From Olsenella_K sp050953285 (GTDB lineage Bacteria; Actinomycetota; Coriobacteriia; Coriobacteriales; Atopobiaceae), in the NCBI GenBank assembly GCA_050953285.1, contig JBMNMK010000001.1, forward strand, positions 1-64,000: a stretch of 64,000 nt of DNA, written 5' to 3'. A model generated the notes under the pieces. The model saw only the letters and a list, made by a program, of their open reading frames with translations. It was not told the DNA's origin and did not search any database. The position numbers and the translations under genes are program-made. This document shows positions 48,699-58,300 of the stretch, piece by piece; the stretch's first letter is position 1, and each line of letters begins with the position of its first letter.

Positions 48699-50768
48699 TT
48701 ATCGCTCACCGGCAGCGCGACGCTCTTGGTATTCCTCTGCCAGCTTGGCCTGGACATCATGAGGCACCTGCTCATACCCTGTAAGCTCAAGCTCAAACTC
48801 GCCCGTGCCGCGACTGAGAGAGCGCAGGCGCGTGGAGTAGTCGGTGACCTCTGCGTAGGGAACCGTAGCCTCAATGGTGGTATAGCCAGCTTCAGCGCCC
48901 GTAGCAGCGGTCATGCCTTCCACGCGGCCGCGCGACGCCGAAACGTCGCCCATTACAGAGCCGGCGTAGCTGTCCGGCACCGTGATCTTGAGGTGCGCCA
49001 TGGGCTCAAGCAGGACCGGCTCAGCCTGGCTGATGGCCTTCTGGAAGCCAATGCGCGCTGCTGTCTTAAACGCCATCTCGTTGGAGTCAACGGGATGATA
49101 TGAGCCATCGTAAACGGCAACCTTCACGTCTATGATGGGATAGCCCGCCAGCACGCCTTCGGTCATGGTTTCACGCACGCCCTTGTCAATGGCCGGGATG
49201 AAGTTGCGCGGGATATGGCCGCCGACCACTTCATCTATGAACTCGTAGCCGGCCGTGGGGTTGGGCTCCACGCGCAGCCAGCAATCGCCAAACTGTCCCG
49301 CGCCGCCCGTCTGCTTCTTGTGGCGCCCCTCTGCCGTGGCCACGCGACGAATGGTCTCACGATACGGAATGCGCAGCTTCACGGTATGTGCGGTAATGCC
49401 CATCCTGTCCTCTAAACGGTCGAGAAGAACCGCCACTTGCGCCTCGCCAATAGCAGAGATGACCGTCTGGCCGGTATCCTCCACGCGCTCCACCTTGAGC
49501 GTGGGGTCTGCATCTGCAGCTTTGTCCAAGAAGGAGTAGAGCTTATCCTCGGTGCCGCGCTTGTCTGGCTCGATAGCAATCCGGTAGAGCGAGTTGGGGA
49601 ACCTAAACTGCGCAGCCTCAACCTTGCCGGTGACTGAGAGCGTGTCTCCGGTCATGGCCTCAAGCTTGGGCACCACGCACACGTCTCCTGCTTGCACCAG
49701 CTTGACGTCTTGCGTCTCCTTGCCACACATGAGATAGAGGTGACCTAGGCGCTCACTTTTGCGCGTGCGGGCATTGATGAGCTCAATTCCCGGCTCAATG
49801 GAGCCCGCCAGCACCTTGAGGAACGACAGGCGGCCGTTTTGCGGATCATTGAGGCTCTTGAACACAAACGCCACCGGGCGATCATCGTCCGGTGAGATAT
49901 CGAGCTGCTCGCCGTTGACCAGCGGGATGCGGCCAAAGTCTGCCATGGTGGGGAACCAGTTGACGATAGCGTCGAGCAGGGAGGTGACGCCCTCCTCTTG
50001 TACGCACGAGCCCGCAAATACCGGCACAAACACGCGGTCACGGATTGCGCGCCCTAAGAGGCCTTCCAGTTCTTCCTCCGTGATTTGCTCGCCCTCAAGG
50101 TACTTCATCATGAGCTCGTCGTCTGCCTCGACCACCTGATCTACCAGGTTCTCACGGGCAGCCTTGGCGGCGTCTTGGTACTGCGCCGGAATGTCTATGA
50201 CCTCCGGCTTGCCGTCTTTCAGGTGGCGGGCGGTCTGATGGACCACGTCGATGATGCCTTCAAACGCGGCGCCTACGCCCATGGGGATGGTCACTGCCGC
50301 AAGCTGCGGGCCAAAGTGATCTTTGAGTAGCTCAAGTGCCATCTCAAAGTTGGCGTCGTCCTTATCGAGCCTATTGATGAAGATCGCACGGGAAACGGAA
50401 AGGTCTTGAGCGGCAAACCAAAGCCTGGTCGTCGTGGTTTGAGGACCGGCGGAATCAACCATAAACAGGGCTGTTTCTCCTACGCTCATAGCTGCGTAAG
50501 CATCGCCGATAAAATCTGGGTAGCAGGGGGCATCAAGCACATTGATACGGGTATCTCCCCACACCACAGGTGCCAGCGTTGTCGAGATGGAAAAGCCGCG
50601 CGAACCTTCCTCGGTGTCGTAATCAAGCGTGGGCTTTGTGCCAGCATGCCCGCCTAAGCGAGTGGTCTTTCCCGTGAGGTGCAGCATGGCCTCTGCCAGC
50701 ATGGTCTTGCCCACGCCACCTTGGCCCACAAGGACTACGTTTTTGACTTTCTCTGATTTTGCTGCCAT
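48699..50768 (-). CDS. EF-G-like translational GTPase paralogue
   Basis: 689 residues with the five-domain EF-G plan: GTPase domain (about 1-270), domain II (near 290-375), III, IV (about 460-590) and V to the end. G1 is GQGGVGKT, switch I has RGFSIST, and G4 is NRLD rather than NKxD. The G3 box reads DAPC (Asp79-Cys82) where DxxG is expected. The absence of the canonical AHIDAGKT box separates it from true EF-G; it fits the EF-G-like/FusA2 group, often without demonstrated translocase activity. AGGAGG precedes the ATG by six bases. It is monocistronic. Confidence 0.88.
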   Translation of the reverse strand: MAAKSEKVKNVVLVGQGGVGKTMLAEAMLHLTGKTTRLGGHAGTKPTLDYDTEEGSRGFSISTTLAPVVWGDTRINVLDAPCYPDFIGDAYAAMSVGETALFMVDSAGPQTTTTRLWFAAQDLSVSRAIFINRLDKDDANFEMALELLKDHFGPQLAAVTIPMGVGAAFEGIIDVVHQTARHLKDGKPEVIDIPAQYQDAAKAARENLVDQVVEADDELMMKYLEGEQITEEELEGLLGRAIRDRVFVPVFAGSCVQEEGVTSLLDAIVNWFPTMADFGRIPLVNGEQLDISPDDDRPVAFVFKSLNDPQNGRLSFLKVLAGSIEPGIELINARTRKSERLGHLYLMCGKETQDVKLVQAGDVCVVPKLEAMTGDTLSVTGKVEAAQFRFPNSLYRIAIEPDKRGTEDKLYSFLDKAADADPTLKVERVEDTGQTVISAIGEAQVAVLLDRLEDRMGITAHTVKLRIPYRETIRRVATAEGRHKKQTGGAGQFGDCWLRVEPNPTAGYEFIDEVVGGHIPRNFIPAIDKGVRETMTEGVLAGYPIIDVKVAVYDGSYHPVDSNEMAFKTAARIGFQKAISQAEPVLLEPMAHLKITVPDSYAGSVMGDVSASRGRVEGMTAATGAEAGYTTIEATVPYAEVTDYSTRLRSLSRGTGEFELELTGYEQVPHDVQAKLAEEYQERRAAGER

Positions 50769-51073
50769 ATGATGCCTCCTAGAATGTCTCAGTTCGACAT
50801 GTGCCCAACAAAGCCGCTAGGACGCTTTGCCTGCAAAAGCTTGTGAGTTGGGTCATTGCCCTGCCACATTGCCACGCATCGTCGCAGGCAGATTGCGCCT
50901 GCGCCATACAAGGAACAATACCCAACCCGTATGGCTGGCCCCGCTACGTATCGGGCGGCGGTTGGCATCTCATTGTCAAAGAAAGAGGAGAAGTACCCGT
51001 GGTACTTCCCCTCTCAATCTGTCATAGTTAGTGCAGTGCGGCCTAATGAGCGGCCAGCAATACTTACTGACGG
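50769..51073 (-). other. intergenic region between EF-G-like and radical SAM genes
   Basis: About 305 bases without a credible gene. It holds the radical SAM terminator (50985-51013) and, left of it, the upstream region of the EF-G-like gene, where I see only its ribosome site and no convincing promoter. Confidence 0.55.
50985..51013 (-). terminator. terminator of the radical SAM gene
   Basis: GAAGTACC/GGTACTTC pair, extended by GAGG/CCTC after one mismatch, with a three-base loop. On the minus strand TTTCTTTG follows, about 60 bases after the stop at 51074. Confidence 0.75.
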
Positions 51074-52543
51074 CTACTCCAGAACGGCACTGTTCTCCTC
51101 GTCCATCTCCATCAGCATGCGGCCCTTCTCGTCTTGAGATACGGTAGACATTTTGTCCGCATAGATCTTCTTGCCGGTGGGGTGCTCTTCCAGCCAGAGC
51201 TTCTGTGCTGTGGGACCCCAGCTCTTGGCATAGGGCGTAGTCCTCTTTTGGATCTCTTCTGCAGGCTCTGGTGTTACATACTCTGTGCAGTGAGCACCTG
51301 CTTCCTTGACCATCTGCGGCAAGATGCCAGGGTTTTCCAACATGGGGCAGGGCTGGAGCATGTTGTCGTTCCAGGGGTAGCGTGCACGGTAGGCCTGGAA
51401 CATGGGCTGCTTCAAGCAGTCAATCCAGTCCATGTCATGGATATTAGCGTTGGAGTAGTGGATAAAGACGCAGGGCTCCACATCACCGCGAGCATTGACA
51501 TGGCAGTACACGCGGCCGCCAGCAATGCAGCCACCCACGTACTCACCGTCGTTCTGGAAGTCCATAGCAAAGATGGGATATCCCCCTTCAAAGCCTCTGA
51601 CCTCGCGGATGCGGTGGAACATGTACTCGCGCTGCTCGGGCGTAGGCATGAGATCTGCATTGGCGCCCTCACCCACAGGCATGTAGTGGAAGTACCATGC
51701 CCATCTGCAGCCCTTCTCAACCAACAGGTTGAAGAACTCGTCTGAGGAGACACGCTCAGTGTTGAGGCGTGTATAGCAGGTAGAGGTGCCGTAGAGCAGG
51801 CCATGGGCATGCATGAGATCAAAGGCACGCATGACCTCATCAAATGAACCGTCACCTCTGCGGCCGTCGTTGACGCTGGGCTCGTAGGACTCAAGGGAGA
51901 CGGAAAAGACAATGTTGCCGAGCTCCTGAACCTTCTGACAGAAGGGCTCATCTACCAGAGATGCGTTGGTGAAGATGTTAAAGATGCAGTCATCGTGCTT
52001 CTCGGCCAGCTTCAAGACGTCGCCTTTTCTGACCAGAGGCTCACCGCCGGTCAGCATGAAGAGGTGGGTTCCGAGCTCCTTTGCTTGGGAAATGAGCTTA
52101 TCGCACTCATCATAGGTGAGGTTCAGGCGATTGCCGTAGTCTGCTGCCCAGCAGCCCACGCAATGCTTGTTGCACGCGCTCGTGGGGTCAAAAAGGATGA
52201 TCCAAGGCACGTTGCAGCCGTTGCGTGCTGCATTCTCTGTGCAGGTACGCAGACCACGGAAGGCGGCCTCATAGCCACCGTTCATAATGGCTGTCTTAAA
52301 TACATGAGGATCGGTGTTATCAATCACATCAAAGAGGAAGTCTTCCCACTTGCCGCCAGGATACAGAGCCGTCTTGAGGCCGCGCACCACGCCAGGTGCC
52401 GTATCCTTCAAGAGTTTGCCGGCCATATCAACGACCTTATCGACCTTTTCCGCGCGGTCATCACTGGAAGCAGCTTTGAGCGCCTGGTCAATAATGACGC
52501 TAAATGCCTTGCGTTCTGCCGCATGCGCAATCTTTGATTGCAT
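51074..52543 (-). CDS. radical SAM protein with SPASM-like C-terminus
   Basis: 489 residues from the ATG at 52541-52543 (GAGAGAGG five bases upstream). About 100 N-terminal helical residues precede a radical SAM core with the cluster motif CNKHCVGC (Cys124, Cys128, Cys131) and MLTGGEPLVRK. A Cys-containing region near 360-425 (GGCIAGGRVYCHVNARGDV; PCVFIHYSN; PCPMLENP) looks like a SPASM auxiliary-cluster domain. Such enzymes often modify peptides or enzymes. No peptide substrate gene is visible beside it. It is widespread in anaerobes by my recollection, but I cannot name its reaction. Confidence 0.85.
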   Translation of the reverse strand: MQSKIAHAAERKAFSVIIDQALKAASSDDRAEKVDKVVDMAGKLLKDTAPGVVRGLKTALYPGGKWEDFLFDVIDNTDPHVFKTAIMNGGYEAAFRGLRTCTENAARNGCNVPWIILFDPTSACNKHCVGCWAADYGNRLNLTYDECDKLISQAKELGTHLFMLTGGEPLVRKGDVLKLAEKHDDCIFNIFTNASLVDEPFCQKVQELGNIVFSVSLESYEPSVNDGRRGDGSFDEVMRAFDLMHAHGLLYGTSTCYTRLNTERVSSDEFFNLLVEKGCRWAWYFHYMPVGEGANADLMPTPEQREYMFHRIREVRGFEGGYPIFAMDFQNDGEYVGGCIAGGRVYCHVNARGDVEPCVFIHYSNANIHDMDWIDCLKQPMFQAYRARYPWNDNMLQPCPMLENPGILPQMVKEAGAHCTEYVTPEPAEEIQKRTTPYAKSWGPTAQKLWLEEHPTGKKIYADKMSTVSQDEKGRMLMEMDEENSAVLE

Positions 52544-52844
52544 AGTAACCTCTCTCTCCACCGTCTCGGACGGCTTAGATAGCTGTGCCATCCAACGCTC
52601 TATGACTGGCAACGGCTTTGGGCGACCAGATGGATGCGCCGCGCTGCGTGGTCAATAATGATTTAGCATACCCTTGTCACAAGTTTTTATCTAGGTAGCG
52701 GACAGTAAGATGAACAGTTATGGCCTCGTGTGTGCGTTTTTATGCGTCTGCTGTCGTTCTGTGTGGACATGTTAACTAAAATGACAAGCAGGTACCTTAA
52801 AGACTCTGTTTTATCGGTCGAGAAACCCGACAAAAGCAAACGAA

Positions 52845-52860
52845 TGTTTCACGTGAAACA
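52845..52860. other. parS chromosome partition site
   Basis: TGTTTCACGTGAAACA is a perfect 16-bp palindrome identical to the ParB/Spo0J parS consensus (TGTTNCACGTGAAACA), extended by A and T to 18 bp. It sits 21 bases before the RlmD-like gene. parS sites cluster around the origin in most bacteria. The rest of the divergent gap (52544-52881) contains only promoter-like AT-rich DNA; I see no gene. Confidence 0.9.
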
Positions 52861-52881
52861 TCTTGGGTTACACTTACCTAC

Positions 52882-54096
52882 ATGGGATATAAGACGTACA
52901 CCTGTCCAATAGCGCGTACCTGCGGCGGCTGTGAATGGCTCGCCGTTCCCTACCCCATACAGCTCAAGCGCAAGCAGGCCTACCTTGAGGAGCTCTTTGC
53001 AGAAGAGCTTGCACAGGACGGAGCGGAGCTGGCACCTATCGTGGGGATGGAAGAACCCGTAGGATACCGTCACAAGGCGGCAAGTCCATATGCACCAGGG
53101 CCGACGCGGGCACAGCGCCATGGGCATGGCCGCGCGTGGATGCGCTCGGGCTTCTATGCTGCGGGCTCTCACAAGATCATCCGCTGTGAGAAGTGCCTGG
53201 TAGAGGCCAATGGCTTGCGTGACATATTGAACGATGTAGCAAAGGTTGCCCAATCGTTGCACATAGCTGCCTACGAGGAGGACAAAGGCAAAGGCGTCTT
53301 GCGCTACGCCGTGGTCAGGAGCGGTTTTGCCACAGGCGAGTGCATGCTCACGGTGGTAACAGCTGCGGAGCTGCCCCGACAGAAGGAATTTATCGCCCAG
53401 ATGCTCAAGAAGCACCCCGAAATTACCACCATTGTGAATAATCTGAATGCGCGGCGCGGTAATGCCATTTTAGGTCGGGTGAGCAAAACGATCTTTGGGC
53501 CAGGGGTCATTTACGACAAGCTTCTGGGATGTACTTTTGAGATCAGGCCGACCAGCTTCTACCAGACCAACCCAGCACAAACCGAAAAGCTCTATCAGCT
53601 GGCAATTGAGGGCGCGGTGCTTACGGGCAAAGAGCACATTCTGGATACCTACTGCGGTACGGGCACCATTGGCTTGTGCGCGCTGAGCGAGCTCAAGGCA
53701 CGCGGGCTTGTTGGTTCACTCACCGGCGTTGAAGTGGTGCAATCCGCCGTAACCTGCGCGCGCAAGAATGCGGTGCGCAACGGCGTGCAAGATTCGTGCC
53801 AGTTTTTGGCACAAGATGCCACGGCATACATGCATGCGCTGGGCAAGAAGAATAACGGCGCTGTAGACGTTGTGTTTATGGATCCGCCGCGCGCGGGCTC
53901 TACACTGGAGTTTTGCAACGGTGTGGTGGCATGCGCGCCTAAGCGGATTGTCTATATCAGCTGCAACCCAGAGACGCAAAAGAGAGACCTTGCGTGGTTG
54001 CGCGCGGGTGGATATCGGGTTGAAAAGATCTCTGCGGTGGACATGTTCCCGCACACCAAGCATGTGGAGACGGTGGCTCTTCTTGAGCGTCGCTAG
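52882..54096 (+). CDS. RlmD/TrmA-family 23S rRNA (uracil-5-)-methyltransferase
   Basis: 404 residues. Iron-sulfur cysteines at 8, 14 and 17 (CPIARTCGGCEW) plus a later CEKC replace the N-terminal TRAM domain seen in many RlmD proteins, which is absent here. SAM and catalytic motifs are SFYQTNPAQTEKLYQLA, LDTYCGTGTIGL, MDPPRAG and SCNPETQKRD (catalytic Cys). It methylates a uridine in 23S rRNA (U747 or U1939 class); which cannot be told. parS lies 21 bases upstream. It starts at the ATG at 52882 without a strong ribosome site. Confidence 0.9.
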   Translation: MGYKTYTCPIARTCGGCEWLAVPYPIQLKRKQAYLEELFAEELAQDGAELAPIVGMEEPVGYRHKAASPYAPGPTRAQRHGHGRAWMRSGFYAAGSHKIIRCEKCLVEANGLRDILNDVAKVAQSLHIAAYEEDKGKGVLRYAVVRSGFATGECMLTVVTAAELPRQKEFIAQMLKKHPEITTIVNNLNARRGNAILGRVSKTIFGPGVIYDKLLGCTFEIRPTSFYQTNPAQTEKLYQLAIEGAVLTGKEHILDTYCGTGTIGLCALSELKARGLVGSLTGVEVVQSAVTCARKNAVRNGVQDSCQFLAQDATAYMHALGKKNNGAVDVVFMDPPRAGSTLEFCNGVVACAPKRIVYISCNPETQKRDLAWLRAGGYRVEKISAVDMFPHTKHVETVALLERR

Positions 54097-54294
54097 ATGC
54101 CACGCGGCAGGGCGTGGGAAGGGACAACGCCACTCTCTTGCGTGACATACGCTCCAAAGAACAGCCGATTATCTGGAGTTTGTTATCATGTGCGCATAAC
54201 TTCCACCCTTCCGGTGGGGATTATGTATTATCGGTAAGCTTTAAAACGCAAGGGCACTGCCGTTGGACACCCCGAGCGAAAGGTTACAATCACC

Positions 54295-55100
54295 ATGAAT
54301 ACCAGCGAAAGAAGCAATTCAACAAAGCTCCGCTAACGTGGCTTTGGGCTGAGTTGCGTCCTTCTTGGAGTAGCCATTGGCTTGATGGCATTGCTTGCAA
54401 TCTTATGTGTGACTCGCTATGCCTCCAACGCTTTTTTGGTAACGATGTTCACAGGACACACAACAGTGAACAGCAGCTTCTTGGTTCCTTTGCGCAATCT
54501 TGCTCAGCTGCCTGTTACATACGGAGTCTCGAGCTTTTTCACGATCTCGCAAAACACCGCGGCACACATGGGTCTCACGCGCGAAGTGACAGTGACGTTG
54601 CGCAACGCGCTTTAAAAACGACGGTTTGTATATGGTCTACCAGACCAAGGCTAGTGTGAACACGCTTGTGATTGAGGGCTTTGAGGCGCTTGTCTATCTG
54701 CAAGGTAACCGTATGTCGCCCGCTGAGTCCTTTCCGGTTACCGAGGAGTGCGACTGGCTCCGCAAGATTGGTCAGATGACTACCGAGATAATCGTGGCAC
54801 AGGTAGCTGAGTGGAGCTCTGTAGGCCTTTATCCCAAGCCTGTTTCCATCAACATTTCAAGTATCCATTCACGCAATAACGGATACTTTGACTTCTTTGT
54901 AGACATGCTTTACGAATATCACGTGCCACCTGAGCTTGTGGACATTGAGATTAGAGAGCATGCGATAGAAGACTTTTCTGACTAGACAGCCTTGCAGCTT
55001 GAACTCTTGCTCGAGGTTGGCATCGAGGTTGCGCAGGCTACTCCTTTACCGAGCGTCTGCCTGCTGACGCAGCAATTGCTTTTTGCGTGCACAAATTGAA
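54295..55100 (+). pseudogene. decayed membrane-bound EAL-domain (c-di-GMP phosphodiesterase) gene
   Basis: The ATG at 54295 opens a frame that meets TAA after 13 codons; beyond it the same frame continues as a clear membrane helix (FGLSCVLLGVAIGLMALLAI) to 54615, ending LTREVTVTLRNAL. From there the match shifts frame and continues KNDGLYMVYQTK, VIEGFEALVYLQGNRMSPAE, and VSINISSIHSRNNGYFDFFV, an EAL domain start, to a stop at 54983-54985. Past this stop, TALQLELLLEVG and GYSFTERLPADAAIAF still resemble the EAL end. At least one stop, one frameshift and a large deletion are needed, so the enzyme is dead. Any GGDEF domain is missing. Confidence 0.8.
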
Positions 55101-55261
55101 GTGCTGCGGGCATCGGCGGGTGCCGACGGGCACTTATTGGTGCTTGCAAGCGCACGCAGATACCTGTGAGTGCATTTTTTCGCGGCTCGCTAATCTATAC
55201 ATTACTCGTTTAACTGCCCCAACAATCAAAAATATGTGCACAAGACCGCATTCATGCCCAT

Positions 55262-55298
55262 AAATAGGGAGTCAGCCTGAACGACCGACTCCCTATTT
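55262..55298 (-). terminator. terminator hairpin of the giant surface protein gene
   Basis: AAATAGGGAGTC (55262-55273) and GACTCCCTATTT (55287-55298) form a perfect 12-bp stem, about 33 bases after the minus-strand stop at 55331. Confidence 0.7.
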
Positions 55299-55330
55299 CA
55301 TAGACCTTTCACTCTAGGAGCTACCAGGCA

Positions 55331-58300
55331 CTACTTCTTGTTGCGCCTACGCAGACCCGCCAGCAGCGAACCCATGCCCGCCAGAGCGAGCATGCCCGCG
55401 CCAGCCAGTGAGGACACATCGCCCGTGGACGGGGTGTTTGTCGGCGAGTCTGGCTTGCTAGGCTTCGGATAGTTGGTAACCACATAGCCGCCGTTGCCAT
55501 CAGGGGTCACAGTGTAGAGCCAGTCAGAGGTCTGCTCGGCCACGGTGTAGCTAATCTCGTTGCCCTGGTTGTCGTACTTCGGCAGGTCATCGAAGGAGGC
55601 GCTCCAGTCGTTGCCCTCGGTAAGGGTGACGGTCTTGCCGGTGTGCTCGCCGTTGGCGAGAAGCTCGATCGTGGCGAACTTACCGCTGGCGCCGTTCGCC
55701 CACTCCTTGTGAACGGGCACGCTCACGAACTGCGTGCTGGGGCCGTTGGCAACCGTGAAGCTGCCGTCGTCGTTCTTGGTGACGGTGTAGTTCCACACAG
55801 CGGTGTCCTCAACCACGGTATAGGTGATCTTCTGGCCGCGACTATCGTACTTCGGCAGGTCGTCAAAGCTGCCCTTCCAGCCGTTGTCCTCGGTGAGAGT
55901 GACGGTCTTCCCGGTCTTCTCGCCATTGGAGACGAGCTCGATGGTAGCAGACGTGCCCTGCGCGCTATCAACCCATCGCTTATCAACCGGGACGTTCACG
56001 GTTTCTTTGCTCGGTCCGTTGGTGACCACGAGGGTCCCGTCGTCGGCGGTGGAGTAGTTCACGTTGTAGTTGTTGGCAAGTTCAACCACGGTGTAGGTAT
56101 GGGCTTTGCCGTCCTTGTCGGTCTTAAGCAGGTTGTCAAAGCTGCCAGACCAACCGTTGTCCTCAGTCAGCGTCAGAATCTTGCCGGTCGCCTGGCCGTC
56201 GCAGTAGAGCTCGACGGTGGCGGAATCACCGGATGCGCCGTCGGCCCAGTCCTTGCGGACGTTGACTTCGGTGACCTCGGGGGAGTTGGTAATGACCAGG
56301 CCGCCGTTGCCGTCGGATGCCACCTGATAGTGCCAAGCAGTGTCCTCGTAGAGGCTATAGGTGATCTGGTTGCCAGAAGCGTCAACCTTATCCAGGTCGT
56401 TGAAGCTTCCCTTCCAGCCGTTGGACTCGTTGAGGGTCAGGGTCTTGCCGGTGTGCTCGCCGTTGGCGAGAAGTTCGACCGTTGCGGACTCATCGGCCAC
56501 GCCGTCAGCCCACTTCTTCTCAACGGGCACGCTGATCTTCTCGTTCACGGTGTTGTTGAAGGTCATGCCATCAACGGGCTGACTGTCATTGGTGATGGTG
56601 GTCGTGGCGGTCAGGGTGTTGGAGTCCTCGGCGCGCGTCACGTTCACCTTGACCGTGTAGACGGTGCGGTCGTAGGTGGTGAGCTCGTCGTTGCCAACAA
56701 CCTCTTTCACGGTGTAGGTATGCGGACCTGCCTCGGTGAAGACAAGGTCGCCAAAGGTTACCGCACCGTTTTGAGCGTCGCTGGTCACGGTCTGCAGGAC
56801 CTTCTCGCCCTCAGAAAGGGTGAACTGATAGGTCTTACCCGCAGGAGCTGCGCCGTTCACGGTCTTGGTGGCGGACAGGCTGACCTTTGCAGCGCCAAGC
56901 GGCGCGTTGGTCACGGTGAAGCCGTTCACAGGGTCGCCTTCAGTGGAGACCACGTAGGCCTCGGCGCCTTGCTCTACCACTCGGTAACTATAGAGCTTGC
57001 CCTCACTGTCGAACTTTTCATGCTCACCGAAGGTTGACTTCCAGCCGTTTGCGTCATTAAGAACAACGCTGTCAACGCGGATCCACTTGCCGCCCTCAAG
57101 GCGCTGCAGGTCGATGGTCAGCGACTGAGCCTTGGTTGTGCCAGCCAGCCAGGTCTTGGCAACCTTAGGCTGAACAGTGCCTGTGCGGGTGTTGGTAATG
57201 GCTCCGTCGCCGTAGCTCACGGAGTAGCCTGCGTCTTTGGCAGCGGTCTCGCTCTCGACGATCTTGTAGGTAATGGGGTTGCCATTCTCGTCCTCGGCGT
57301 ACAGGCCGGAGTAGGTGATGGTCCAGCTGTCGCCGTTCTGGGTGATGGTCGGGGTGGGCGCGTTCTGAACCGCGGTGCCGTCGGAGTACTCAAGCGTCAG
57401 CCAGGAAGCGAAGGTCTTAGCGTCGGGACGGTTAGTGTCACCGCCGTCCTTCCACGTCTTGGTGATCGAAACGGACGTGCGACCGCGATCTTTACCGGTG
57501 TTTGTGATGGTGGCACCGTCATGGCTCACGGTGTAGCCAGCGGCAGCGGCCTTGTCGGAATCCTCTTCAATCGTGTACTCACCGCTCGAGAGTGCGGGCA
57601 GGTTGGAGTACGTGACGGTCCAGGTGTTGTCACCGTTGTCGCTCACCTGGGGTTCAGCACTTACAGCGTTGCCCTGCGGGTCCTTGAGTGTCAGCCAAGA
57701 GACAAACTGCTCTGCGCTCGGACGCGTGGCGTCGTTGTCCTGCCAGACCTTAGTGATGGAGACGGACGTGGTCCCAGTGTTGGTGATGGTGCCGCCGTTC
57801 GATATGCCCTCGGTGGTGGAGGCGGTGTAGCCGGCGTCCTCGGGCACGGTCTCCTTGATCGTGTACTCACCCTCGGAAAGAATGGGCAGCTTGGAGTACG
57901 TGACGGTCCAGGTGTCAGAATCCACGTCGCCTGAGACGGTCGGCGTATAGCCTGTGATCTCCTCACCGTTGGCATAGAGCTTGAACCAGCCGGCAAACTC
58001 GCCTTGGCTTGGGCGGGTGGAGGTGCCGTCAACCCACTTCTTGGTGATGGAGACGGACGTGGTCTTGGTACCCTTGTTGGTCATGTTGCCAGAGGCGTCG
58101 GTGACGAGGGTGTAGCCCGCATCAGCCGCCTTCGTCGCATCCTCGGTAATCTTGTAGCTGCCGCTCTTCAGCGCGGGCAGACCAGTGTAGGAGACGGTCC
58201 AGACGTTGTTCTCGCCCTCGGTAATTGAAAGCTTGTCGGCGTAGTCAGCCGTGACGTCCTTGTCCTGGTCACCTTGTCCGGTGATATAGAGCTTGACCCA

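Noticed and set aside
52730..52912. Small 60-codon gene overlapping parS
   Set aside because: It would span the parS palindrome and the start of the RlmD-like gene; no ribosome site or conserved motif.
54181..54294. Possible c-di-GMP riboswitch ahead of the EAL relic
   Set aside because: The region has ACGCAAGGGCAC and a CCACC/GGTGG hairpin, but the order and spacing of the class I core could not be matched, and I see no class II features.
54114..54659. 181-codon plus-strand open frame
   Set aside because: It runs out of frame with the readable membrane helix and EAL segments; the product has no family features.
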